The notes under the pieces were generated by a model, which saw only the letters and a program-made list of their open reading frames with translations, did not search any database and was not told the origin of the DNA. A program made the position numbers and the translations under genes. 16,021 nucleotides of DNA from a bacterium (GTDB lineage: Bacteria > Patescibacteriota > Minisyncoccia > UBA6257 > GWB1-50-10): contig JAKALF010000015.1 in the NCBI GenBank assembly GCA_021813265.1, forward strand, positions 1 to 16,021. The letters run 5' to 3'. Shown here one piece after another: positions 1 through 8,900 of this stretch (its first letter is position 1; each line of letters opens with the position of its first letter).

Positions 1-801
1 CGTTTTCTTAAGAAAAGATTTTAAGTTGAGCAAAGTAAACGTTTTTGCATGTCGCGCCAACATTTCAATAACTTCAAAAATTTCTCCCTTGGCTAGAATT
101 TTTGAATTGAACATTAAGACAACATACATCGCGCAAAGGCTCTTCAACCCATAGATTTGATTTTTGCTACTCTGATCTCGATGAATCCTATATTGAGTCA
201 GCGCCTCCGGCAAATACACAAAGTTAATTCCATCCAAGGCCGCCCGAATCCAATAATCATAATCTTCTATATTCCGATAAATTCTTTTTTCATTCTGGAA
301 TCCGATTTTCTCAAAAACAGCTCTTTTCATTAAAATCGAAGAGTTAACAAGGAAATTGGTTCTGATAAGCGATTTTAAAATCTCGCCTTGATGAAATTCA
401 GCAATTTGAGAAAATCTTTTGCCAGCGGATTCGGTTTTGCCGAAAACCTCGACATCAGTAAAGCAAATATCGGCACTGGTCGTTTGTAGTTTTTTTATCT
501 GTTTTTCCAATTTTTCCGGTAACCAAAGATCGTCGGCGTCTAAAAAGGCTATAATTTCCCCTCGAGATTTTTTTATACCAAAATTTCTAGCTGATGCTTG
601 ACCTTGATTCTTTTTGTAAAAATACTCTATTGCCCCACTTTTTATATAATCTTTTAAAACATCGTTAGTATTATCTTCAGATCCATCATCAATAACAATA
701 ATTTCTATATTTTTATATGTTTGATTTAAAACACTAACAATGGCTTCCCTTATATACTTGGAAGAATTATATGTTGGAATAATAACAGAAACTTTTATCA
801 T
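1..801 (-). CDS. GT2-family glycosyltransferase, C-terminus beyond window
   Basis: Reading the minus strand from the ATG at 801 gives 267 open codons to base 1 with no stop, so the 3' end is missing. The N-terminus MIKVSVIIPTYNSSKYI, the IDDGS motif at about residues 37-41 and the metal-binding DADD at 88-91 are the nucleotide-sugar site of GT-A fold family 2 enzymes. An ED pair near 179-180, inside NIEDYDYW, fits the usual catalytic-base position. The family transfers a sugar from a nucleotide-sugar donor to a growing glycan at the inner membrane face; the sugar and acceptor cannot be read from sequence. It starts 47 nt after the methyltransferase stop and is the last visible gene of the polysaccharide operon. 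No Shine-Dalgarno site is visible. An ATG at 806 in another frame meets TGA after one codon, which supports 801. The gene is more AT-rich than the polymerase genes upstream. Confidence 0.93.
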   Translation of the reverse strand, partial: MIKVSVIIPTYNSSKYIREAIVSVLNQTYKNIEIIVIDDGSEDNTNDVLKDYIKSGAIEYFYKKNQGQASARNFGIKKSRGEIIAFLDADDLWLPEKLEKQIKKLQTTSADICFTDVEVFGKTESAGKRFSQIAEFHQGEILKSLIRTNFLVNSSILMKRAVFEKIGFQNEKRIYRNIEDYDYWIRAALDGINFVYLPEALTQYRIHRDQSSKNQIYGLKSLCAMYVVLMFNSKILAKGEIFEVIEMLARHAKTFTLLNLKSFLKKT

Positions 802-848
802 ATCATCTTAGATTTCTTACTTTTTAAATTTCATTACTAACCAATACA

Positions 849-1559
849 TCACTTTTTTAAAAACCAAAAACAACCACACCCATAGGTTTCTAGATTAATC
901 TGTTCTTCTGCAGGATTTAAAATCATTGGGCCTTTTCTTTCAGGAATTAATATTAATTCTTGGAGCTTAAAATCAGAAAAATACTCTTTTATCATTCTCA
1001 ATGAATAGATTCTGTGAGCATTAAACTGAATTTTAGGTTTTCCTAAGGGGGTCACAAAAAAAAGATTTCCATCCTTTGCCAAAACACGTTTTAGCTCTTT
1101 TATGGCTTTTAAATCACCACTTGGATCAATTGGATCCCCATATCTACCCAACCCAATATGTTCAACTACATGCATGCACGACAAACTTTTAATTTCGTTA
1201 TCAGAAAAAGGTAGATTCATTAAATCTCCTTTATAAATCTCTAAATTTGGTAACTGTAGATCTGGAGTTCTATAGTCATAAAATTTTATAGGAACAAAAG
1301 CCGAAACCAACGCACAGAAATATAAACTTGATGCAATATCGATATGGAATGACGGGTTCGTTTCTTTGATCTTTCTTGATGCCCAAGCAGTATGATAAAT
1401 ATAATGTCTGTCAAAACCCGTCGCTGCTGTTTTGTCTCCAATCTGAAAGTAAAAATCCTTTCTCTGTAACGCAAATCTCTTATCAGAATCTAATTTCTTA
1501 AACTTCAAAAAATCAAAAAAAACTGCTATCTTTTTAAAAATTTTTTTAATAAGATACAT
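849..1559 (-). CDS. SAM-dependent methyltransferase-like protein, DUF268 type
   Basis: This 236-residue protein has a basic, hydrophobic N-terminus (about 1-22) and then a Rossmann-like methyltransferase core. HIDIASSLYF (72-81) sits at the glycine-rich SAM loop position but lacks the usual GxGxG. FYDYRTPDL (93-101) fits the acidic ribose-binding strand. GDLMNLPFSDNEIKSLSCMH (111-130) and VVEHIGLGRYGDPIDP (131-146) resemble methyltransferase motifs of the DUF268 family. KELKRVLAKDGNLFFVTPLG (154-173) is the post-I/motif III region. The substrate is unknown; position between a polymerase block and a glycosyltransferase suggests a role in glycan synthesis or capping. It starts 7 nt after the TPR gene stop, so it is in the operon. 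Its base composition is strikingly AT-rich compared with the genes upstream. Family call rests on memory of the motif pattern, not a search. Confidence 0.8.
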   Translation of the reverse strand: MYLIKKIFKKIAVFFDFLKFKKLDSDKRFALQRKDFYFQIGDKTAATGFDRHYIYHTAWASRKIKETNPSFHIDIASSLYFCALVSAFVPIKFYDYRTPDLQLPNLEIYKGDLMNLPFSDNEIKSLSCMHVVEHIGLGRYGDPIDPSGDLKAIKELKRVLAKDGNLFFVTPLGKPKIQFNAHRIYSLRMIKEYFSDFKLQELILIPERKGPMILNPAEEQINLETYGCGCFWFLKK

Positions 1560-1566
1560 ATAAAAA

Positions 1567-2127
1567 CTATCTATTTAACCAGTAAGAGTCTATTGTATTA
1601 TTAATCATTTGTTCTTTCTCCCCCTCCCCCTTTGACTTGTATAACTCCCTCAACCCATACAAGAATTGAGGTCTCGTGGGACTCAGTTTTAACCCCTCTA
1701 CGTAAAAACGTTCGGCCGCCGCGTAATCCTTCTCGTCTTTAAACAACTCCCAAGCCCTCTGACGCAGATTTCCCAAAATAAGAAGATTCTGAGTCCAATT
1801 TAAACCATTTCCCTTTTCCCTCTCAAAATCAAACCACGATTCATAGTAGCGAATAAGTTCCTCCCCGACTTGCTTCGGCATCTCCTTCACAAAAAGAGAA
1901 AGAAGTCTTCCCCCTAAATATCTCCTCTCTTCTTCCTGGCCTATGGGGGAATAAAAGGAGAGGGCTTTAGTGAAAGAATCCTCAAGCGATTTCACGGTAG
2001 GTTGGGAGTTAAAGGATTGATAGGCGTCGATAAAAAGCTGGGACTTTTTGAACGGTAAGATAGCTCCGTAATAGATTCCAAGGAGGGAGAGGATGATAAG
2101 AAAAGGCGAAAGAATGTTTTTTATCAT
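1567..2127 (-). CDS. Small membrane-anchored TPR protein, detached tail of a Wzy-TPR protein
   Basis: The 186-residue product has one N-terminal membrane segment (about 7-27) and then a soluble helical region. A TPR-like unit spans about 133-170, with EGLKLSPTRPQFLYGLRELY. That segment lines up with EALVLSPNRQQVYYVLAKTS (about 578-597) in the C-terminal tail of the 751-residue polymerase two genes upstream, where a membrane segment also precedes the TPRs. I infer that this gene is the tail of the second polymerase, separated into its own ORF. Its ATG overlaps the stop of the polymerase gene as ATGA (2124-2127), so translation is probably coupled and the two products would be made together. 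An AGGAGG lies 16 nt before the ATG, farther than a normal ribosome site. The TPR may recruit glycan enzymes or control chain length; this is a guess. Confidence 0.8.
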   Translation of the reverse strand: MIKNILSPFLIILSLLGIYYGAILPFKKSQLFIDAYQSFNSQPTVKSLEDSFTKALSFYSPIGQEEERRYLGGRLLSLFVKEMPKQVGEELIRYYESWFDFEREKGNGLNWTQNLLILGNLRQRAWELFKDEKDYAAAERFYVEGLKLSPTRPQFLYGLRELYKSKGEGEKEQMINNTIDSYWLNR

Positions 2128-3485
2128 AATATATGAGTCTTTTCCTCCTGAAGATTGAAATAAAACGAGGCAAACGCGAGCGTCGTAAATAAGACAAGAT
2201 AAATAGGCAACACGTCAAAAAGCGCTATTCCCTGCGTAAGATACGCTATGGGAATGGCAAAGAACAAAACATTTATAATAGGAGATCGCTCCTTGGTTTT
2301 TTTGAAAAATTCCCAGAAATATACCCCAAAGATTCCGAGATAGCTCAAAAGTCCCAAGATCCCCGTTTCCGTTAGATAATCAAAATACACGCTGTGCGCC
2401 CTATCAAACCATGTCTCGGACGGTCTCCCCGGAACAAAGTGTCTCGGATCAAAATACTTGTCAAACACGACGCTGAAGTTCTCGGGACCCCATCCCAAAA
2501 GAGGCCTCTCCTCCCATCCCTTAATGGCCGACCCCCATGTCCAGAATCTCGTCTGCGCCGTTTCGTCCTTCGTTGAAATCTCAAGCAAACGGCTTGAAGA
2601 GGAACAGAAGGGAACAATGGGAATATTGTTGTGTCTCAACATGAACCCCAGCACCCCGAGTAACATGAGAACCAAAGCAACAAAACCCGAAACGGTCTTT
2701 AACTTGCTTTTCTCGAGCTTAAGGAAAAGATAGCCAAAGGCGGCGATAACACCGACTCCCAGACCCAAGAACGTCCCTCTCGTCTGGGAAAGAAGAAAGA
2801 AAAAGAAAAGAACAAAAATCAAAAAGGCGTACCCAATGTTTCTAGCCGTATTCTTTCCTTCTCTCTTAGAAAACCAAAGCCACAAGGCAAAGAATCCCGT
2901 AAACATGAGATAGGGGGCAAAATACGCGGGATTACCAAGTGAACCCGAGACCCTCCCGCAAAAACCTGAGGGGCCGATAAAGCCCTTCATTCCCAAGGAA
3001 GCCGCAACCCCATACAATATCACGAGACCCGAAACAACTAACGAAACTCCAAAAAAGTTTTTCCAGTCTTTTTGGGTCGTGAAAAGCGTTCTCAGCATTA
3101 AAAAGAATATGTAAAAATTCAAAAGCTGAAATCCCCCCTCTCCTCTTTCAAAATTGGACCAGAAAGACGCTTTGGGATCATATCCAAAAAATCCCGCCAA
3201 AAGATATAGAGCGACGAAGAAGGTTACCGCGATAACGAGCGGTTCCTTTAATATCGCTCTTAACCGTTTAGAAACGAGTCCGTGGGTTCCCGCTATCTCG
3301 GGAACCTTAAAATCCTGAAAAAGAATTCCCAAAAGAAAGAAGACGAACGAAAGTTCCACGGTCACCCGAAACCAAACATATTTCCCCACGATAAAGGGAA
3401 AAAGAGTTGAGGAGGTTACAATAACCACGGAGAAAAGCGCGGCGAAGAGAAAGAATTTGGATACGGAAAATAGAGAGATTTTCAT
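2124..3485 (-). CDS. O-antigen ligase/polymerase (Wzy_C family) membrane protein, copy 2
   Basis: The 453-residue protein is almost entirely hydrophobic helices, about 10-12 of them. It carries Wzy_C-like marks shared with the neighbour upstream: FWSNFERGEGG (108-118), GSLGNPAYFAPYL (181-193), SQTRG (233-237), TRFWTWGSAIKGWEERPLLG (312-331) with ENF following, and RAHSVYFDYLTETGILGLL (362-380), the large-loop histidine region. Members of this superfamily join lipid-linked glycan repeat units or transfer glycan to a lipid or protein acceptor at the outer face of the membrane. Polymerase, lipid ligase and protein O-oligosaccharyltransferase cannot be told apart here. It begins 3 nt after the stop of the 751-residue homologue and ends in an ATGA overlap with the TPR gene. 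Unlike its paralogue it has no fused TPR tail. Confidence 0.88.
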   Translation of the reverse strand: MKISLFSVSKFFLFAALFSVVIVTSSTLFPFIVGKYVWFRVTVELSFVFFLLGILFQDFKVPEIAGTHGLVSKRLRAILKEPLVIAVTFFVALYLLAGFFGYDPKASFWSNFERGEGGFQLLNFYIFFLMLRTLFTTQKDWKNFFGVSLVVSGLVILYGVAASLGMKGFIGPSGFCGRVSGSLGNPAYFAPYLMFTGFFALWLWFSKREGKNTARNIGYAFLIFVLFFFFLLSQTRGTFLGLGVGVIAAFGYLFLKLEKSKLKTVSGFVALVLMLLGVLGFMLRHNNIPIVPFCSSSSRLLEISTKDETAQTRFWTWGSAIKGWEERPLLGWGPENFSVVFDKYFDPRHFVPGRPSETWFDRAHSVYFDYLTETGILGLLSYLGIFGVYFWEFFKKTKERSPIINVLFFAIPIAYLTQGIALFDVLPIYLVLFTTLAFASFYFNLQEEKTHIL

Positions 3486-3488
3486 GAA

Positions 3489-5744
3489 TTAATAATCAAG
3501 ACCCAACGCTTGAAAAACGAGTTTTAATTCAGCATAGGACGGAGATTTCGTAAAATCAACCCCCTGATTCTTCATGTCTTTGAATACCGCGCGCGCCGCG
3601 TCAAGCTGGTTATTGAAATAATAGGCGAGAGCAAGCTTTAACTCTATGCTTTCTGAAGAAAGATAGCTTTTCTCTTCCTTGGAAAGCCTTAAGGCAAGAT
3701 TGTAGTACCTAACCGACTCGTTATATCGGTGTTCAAGATCCCCCAAGATAGTTCCGAGAGCGACGGCTTCGCTCACGTTCCTAGGTTCTCTCCCTAATTC
3801 TTTTGCTCGAGCAATTTCCCTGTCCCCCGTCTTGGTATCCCCCGTCTGATACGCGAGAAGACCGAGATAGAAGTGGGGATCTCCCGCTTTGGGATTCAAA
3901 TCTACCGCTTTCTGAAACCAATCTTTGGCTTGATTGTATTTTTCTTCCAAAATGCTTGTTTTCGCTAAAACGTAATACACTTGCTGACGGTTAGGGCTAA
4001 GGACTAGAGCTTCGTTCGCGAGCTGTTTCGCTTCATTGAGATATTCCGAATGAAATCCGTAAAACGTATTTTTGAAATCCGCGAATTTGGCGTAGAGGAA
4101 AAAGTTTTGGGGATGATGAGATATGACGGTTCGCATCTCGGAATCAAGCTTTCCGACCAACGCCTTCAGGTTGGGATAGGCTACCCCCTGCTGGTACGCC
4201 TGGCGCACCACGTCAATCATGTTTAAAACGGCGTAATCGCGATAGGGGGAGGGTATATCAATGGATTTTTGAAACGAAGCGAGAGAATCCGGTATATCTC
4301 GATTCAGGAAATAGTTAGGTATTCCGTATTCGTAATGAACCGCCAAAGCGGTGCGGATATTAAGGAAATATATGGGAAAAAGGGCGAGGATGAGAGAGAG
4401 ACCGAGAACGCCTTGAGAAAACTTCAAACTTGGAGAATGGGAACCTGTCTCCTCGTCTCTCAAACTCAAATAACGGGTGGAAATAAAAGCGGAGACGAGG
4501 AAAAACATGAGATACGTCCCTATCGTATCAAAAATCACGAGATTTTGGACGATATAGGCGACGATCATGCTCATGCCAATCGCTTTGAAATAGAAGTCTT
4601 CTTTGGACTTTATCAGTTCATAGAAGAGAAAAACGAAGACGGAGAGATACGCCAACAGTCCCAACACTCCCCCCATCACGAGATATTCAAGAAGAATGTT
4701 ATGAGGCTTGTCCCAGTTTGTTTCTCCGAAATTCGTTCCCAACAGATTCGGATTGTAATGCCTGCTGAACGCCGTGTTAAAGTTCTCCCATCCGTACCCC
4801 AAGATCGGCTTTTCTCTAAATCCCTGAAGCCCGCTTCCCCAAGCCATGAAACGATAGTCCAAATCCCCTTCCGTGAGAGAGACGCTTGTAAGACGATCTA
4901 AGCCGGGAATATGGCTCCAAACTTTTAGGTGGCGCGTAAAAAAGAACGTTCCTCCGAAAAGAAAGATAAGAATCACGATCCAGAGCCAGACGTTCTTTAA
5001 CATCCGTTTCTCTATTCTCATCTTCCTCACGGCAAGCAAAAAACTCAAAAACAAAAACCCGGCGAAAAGTCCGATAATATCCCCTCTCGTCTGCGTTTTA
5101 AAGATCACCAAGACTCCCGAGATCAAGGAAACCCAAAGCGCGACCTTGAGCCACGTCTTCATTCCCTTTTCTTTCAAAAGCCATAAGACCAAAAACACGT
5201 TAAACAAAACATATCCGGCAAGAAATGTCGGATTCCCGAAGGGACCTCCGGGCCTCTCCCATCCCTGATTCAAAAAGAATTTATCCAAAAACGATCCGGA
5301 AAACGCGAAAAACGTAAGAAGAGAAATCAGTCCGCTTGTTATAACGGACAGAAACCAGACGTTTTTCCATCGTATTTCCTTTCTCAATGAAACGAGTGAT
5401 AAAAAGAGAAAGAAGAAGTGCCATAAGGCTACGATTCCCACTCCCCGTTCCTCGGAAGACCAGAAACTAAGTCTCGGATCGACTCCAAAAAGAGAAGAAA
5501 GAGTGAGGAGTAAAAACAAAACAAACAAGGAAAGGGCGAGAGGAGTGAATTTCGGACGATATTCTTTATAAAAAAAAGAAAGACCAATCCATAAAAAAAC
5601 GATAATTTCCGCTAAAGACTGAAAAAGAGTTATCTTGGGAATGATGAACGGATTCATCATTTTTTGAATAAAAATAAAAGGCACGAGCGCCACCATTACG
5701 TACAAGCACCCATGGATAATCTTCAAGGCTAATTGCTTAGTCAT
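3489..5744 (-). CDS. O-antigen ligase/polymerase with C-terminal TPR domain, copy 1
   Basis: This is a 751-residue two-part protein. Residues 1 to about 430 are a multi-helix membrane domain with Wzy_C features: FWSSEERGVG (94-103), GPFGNPTFLAGYV (167-179), KTQTRGDIIGL (216-226), YRFMAWGSGLQGF (297-309) followed by EKPILGYGWENF, and KPHNILLEYLVMGGVLGLL (346-364). A further membrane helix (about 446-462) leads to an extracytoplasmic helical tail with TPR units at about 565-725, the clearest being QVYYVLAKTSILEEKYNQAK and PHFYLGLLAYQTGDTKTGDR. Such Wzy/ligase-TPR fusions are common in CPR and Gram-positive-like genomes; they polymerise or transfer surface glycans. It heads the polysaccharide operon, preceded by a promoter whose -10 lies 6 nt from the ATG. 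The exact donor and acceptor are unknown. Confidence 0.9.
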   Translation of the reverse strand: MTKQLALKIIHGCLYVMVALVPFIFIQKMMNPFIIPKITLFQSLAEIIVFLWIGLSFFYKEYRPKFTPLALSLFVLFLLLTLSSLFGVDPRLSFWSSEERGVGIVALWHFFFLFLSLVSLRKEIRWKNVWFLSVITSGLISLLTFFAFSGSFLDKFFLNQGWERPGGPFGNPTFLAGYVLFNVFLVLWLLKEKGMKTWLKVALWVSLISGVLVIFKTQTRGDIIGLFAGFLFLSFLLAVRKMRIEKRMLKNVWLWIVILIFLFGGTFFFTRHLKVWSHIPGLDRLTSVSLTEGDLDYRFMAWGSGLQGFREKPILGYGWENFNTAFSRHYNPNLLGTNFGETNWDKPHNILLEYLVMGGVLGLLAYLSVFVFLFYELIKSKEDFYFKAIGMSMIVAYIVQNLVIFDTIGTYLMFFLVSAFISTRYLSLRDEETGSHSPSLKFSQGVLGLSLILALFPIYFLNIRTALAVHYEYGIPNYFLNRDIPDSLASFQKSIDIPSPYRDYAVLNMIDVVRQAYQQGVAYPNLKALVGKLDSEMRTVISHHPQNFFLYAKFADFKNTFYGFHSEYLNEAKQLANEALVLSPNRQQVYYVLAKTSILEEKYNQAKDWFQKAVDLNPKAGDPHFYLGLLAYQTGDTKTGDREIARAKELGREPRNVSEAVALGTILGDLEHRYNESVRYYNLALRLSKEEKSYLSSESIELKLALAYYFNNQLDAARAVFKDMKNQGVDFTKSPSYAELKLVFQALGLDY

Positions 5745-5750
5745 AGAATG

Positions 5751-5779
5751 AGTATACGGTAAAACACTAAAAGGATAAA
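5751..5779 (-). promoter_or_regulatory. Predicted promoter of the polysaccharide operon, leaderless geometry
   Basis: On the minus strand a TATACT -10 hexamer (5756-5751, 5 of 6 consensus bases) is preceded after 17 nt by TTTATC (5779-5774, 3 of 6). Only 6 nt separate the -10 from the ATG at 5744, so transcription should start at or within a base or two of the start codon. No ribosome-binding site fits in between. The -35 is weak, so confidence is moderate. Confidence 0.5.
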
Positions 5780-5908
5780 GGACGTGCTTCGGAATTATGT
5801 CTATAAAATTTTGACAATGTTAGAATCTATTTCCAAACCACTACCGATAAAGTGTTTTGCTTTGGCGGCGTTGAAATACACAATTTTCACAAAGCTTCAA
5901 AGCTATTT

Positions 5909-5944
5909 AAAAGAATCCCCAGGGAAACCCTGGGGAATTCTTTT
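5909..5944 (-). terminator. Rho-independent terminator of the surface-protein gene
   Basis: A GC-rich stem CCCCAGGG / CCCTGGGG with AAA loop on the plus strand (TTT on the transcript) extends outward through AGAAT / ATTCT-type pairing with one bulge. The transcribed strand then ends in TTCTTTT. It lies 27 nt past the stop codon of the 1149-residue surface protein, and separates it from the polysaccharide operon. Confidence 0.9.
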
Positions 5945-5971
5945 CCTGCATTACGGCTAACCCTGAAAGGA

Positions 5972-8900
5972 CTAGTTGTAATCCAAGTGAGCCAACGTGA
6001 CGGGAACTGTTACGTCGCTTGAAAGGTTCAAGCCGCTTGCTGTAGCGCCTGAAACCGAACCATCTCCGTAACTCACGTCCGTTGACGCGTTCAAGGTCAA
6101 ATCCAATCCTTCCGTCTGCGCGGTCGCGCTGTTATTGAAGAAGTTGGATGAATCAGCAACCTTGACTGCTACGCCCTTCGTACCCGTGATGGCCGTTCCG
6201 CTCATGCTAAATGTGACCGCGCAGGAATTTCCTGTGGGTGAACATGAAGCGTTTCCAGAACCGTCATACGCTCCGGATGTCGCGGGATCGTAGAGTGAGA
6301 TCGTGAAGGGTCCAGCCGCGCTCAACGCTACGCCTGAAAGACGGAGGGTGAGTGTCTGAACCTTGACTTCCTGACCCGCTGAATCAGCTGTGAGCTTGAT
6401 ACAAGCGATGTAGTCGTTCGCTCCACGCGATCGGCCTGTAACTGAAGCTCCGCCAACACCGCTACAAGCGCTATCCGTTCCAAGCGCGACGCCTGAAAGG
6501 TTAAGCTTGCTTCTCAACGACGTGAGAGTCGCGAATGAAGGCGTACCCGTTACGGTAACCGACGTGTTGGATGACTTGCCGTACGCGACAACGTTCGCGG
6601 TCGCGGAAATCGCGATCGCTGAATTCGCGTTTTCAATGTTGCTTCCAACTGTAAACGGCGAGACATCGCCCTTAAGTTCCAACGCAAGCGTTCCTGCCTG
6701 CGGGACGACAACCGTTGTGGCATTGCCGAAGTTGAAGTCCGCTACGAAGGAAGGAGCGGCGCTTGTCATGGAAACAGGACCCGCGCCTGTAATGGCGGCA
6801 CCGGTTGAATCATAAAGTTTCAAGTTGGTGAACGCCTGTCCGACTGAAGAACCGGTGTTGATATTGAATTTCAACTCCTGGATCCTGATCGGCTCAATAC
6901 CGGCGGTATCGGTCAAAAGAACCTTGCCCAAGCTTACGCCCATCGTACCCATCACAACCTGTCGGGTCGCGAGTGAGTTGTTGTTACTGACGGTAAGGGC
7001 CGGTCCTGACGAGATCGTAACGTTCTGACCCGTCTGAGACGTGCTGTACGAGACCGAGGAATAGGTTGAAGCGCCCACTCCTGAAAGTGACGCGAATGAC
7101 GTCACCGTTCCCATATTGCCCGTATTCGTGGTCAAAACGTCCGCGTAGATGTCAACAATCGTTGTTCCTCCAGCCGGAACGCTGAACGCTCCCGAGAAGG
7201 TGTAATTCGTTGAAGCGCTGATCGTCGGATAGGTTGTGCCAATCTGACTCGTTCCAACTTTAGCCTTCAAGTTCTGGAAGTTTGTTGACGAAGCGTTGGT
7301 TGAAACCGTGAAGTTATTAACCGTCACTCCTTCAGCTGACGAAGCCGTAAAGACGTATGAACCGATCTTCACGTTCGTCGCTCCCTTCGCGTAGGTCTGG
7401 TCCGAAAGCGCTCCATTCTTTGAAACCGTTATCGGGTTTGTTGAAAGAGTGAGCGATGAACCTGTTGCTGAACCGCTTGAAGAGGTCTGACTTGAAGTCA
7501 ACCCCTGCAAGTTGCTCGATCCTGCTGGCAAGCTTACGACAACGCTTGTGAAATCAGCCGTTGACTGAACATCGCCCTTCACCGTAATCACGCGAGTTGT
7601 GTTCGCGGGAACGATGTAGTTGATATTCGAGCTTGAGGTTCCAAAGTGACAGGTAGCAACATTGCTTGCTACGGTACACTGTCCGCTTGAAGAACCGGAA
7701 GCGATCGTGCTGATCGTGCTGCCGATCTGGATACCAGCGTCATCAACCAACTGGATGTTCTTGACATCCGAGTTGACGTCCGCGCTTGTTCCATCACCGA
7801 CATTTGCCGATGCCCAAGTCATACCCCCTGTCGCGGTAAGCGTAACATCCAAGAATTTAACCTTGATGGCTTCACCAGCCGCGTAGAGATCAAACTTCGC
7901 GAGAACCGTTCCAGAACCACCTTTCGCGATGTTTCCAGTCGGAGTCGCTGTGTCTGCCGTAAGGGTAACCTGACCTTGGTTGATCGTAATCTGGTGTCCG
8001 CTTGAAGAACCCGTTCCACCTCCGTTTACGGTAACCGTAACAGGAGTATTGTACTGAGTGTCCTGAACGTACACGTCATACGAGTTCAAGATACCAAAGT
8101 CAAAGTTGAAGCTCGGGCTGCCCATAATGTCAGCATAGACCTGGATGTTTGACGATCCGGTGTTCAACTTAACATTCTTCGACGTCATGTCGAAGTAGGC
8201 GGATCCATCGCTTGCCACCTGAGCAAGCGTTCCGGCCTCAACGCCGTTTACCTTGAGAACAAGGTTACGGATATCAGACTTGCTTGCCGAACCCACAACT
8301 TTGTAGTTGATGGATTTAAGCAAGACAGGGCTGTTATTTACCGTAGTCGTCCACTGCGAAACCAAGACGCTCTTGGTTCCCGCGTAGGTCGTGGTGCCAA
8401 CCGAAGAAGACGCGATCGTTACCGACGCGATCGACGGATTGGATACCGAGGTTACGGTAAAGATACCGCCATTTACGGGGAAGCTTCCGTTTACAGAAGC
8501 CGCGGCGCCTGCGGCGTCGGTTCCTGAAACGTTGCCTGACGCGTTAATGGCAAAGCCAATGGTGTTGCCCGCTGAAAGTCCCGTTGCCGGGTCAATAGCG
8601 AGAGTCAACTTCTTTGATTGTCCCGCCGCGATATCCATGGAAACGTTCGCGAAATCAATCACGCCGTTTGAAATGGATGTGTACTGAGAGACAACCTGTC
8701 CATTGCTAAGAAGGTAGGCGGACGAAACGGATGTGTCAGAAACGACTCCCGTTTTGTTAAACTTGAGGTCTGATACATGAACTCCGCTTGCCGTACCCGC
8801 GGTGAGGTAAAAGGTGAGTACCGGTACGCGAGCTGCCGCCGAGGAAACGCTTGAGATAAGCGAACCGCCAGCGTTTTCACCAGCCGCGAGTGATACGGAA

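Noticed and set aside
4269..4901. 210-codon plus-strand open frame
   Set aside because: It is antisense to the 751-residue polymerase, has no domain-like pattern, and arises from the codon bias of the real gene.
5808..5826. Plus-strand TTGACA (5811-5816) and TGTTAGAAT as a promoter
   Set aside because: The two elements nearly touch instead of being 16-18 nt apart, and no plus-strand gene follows.
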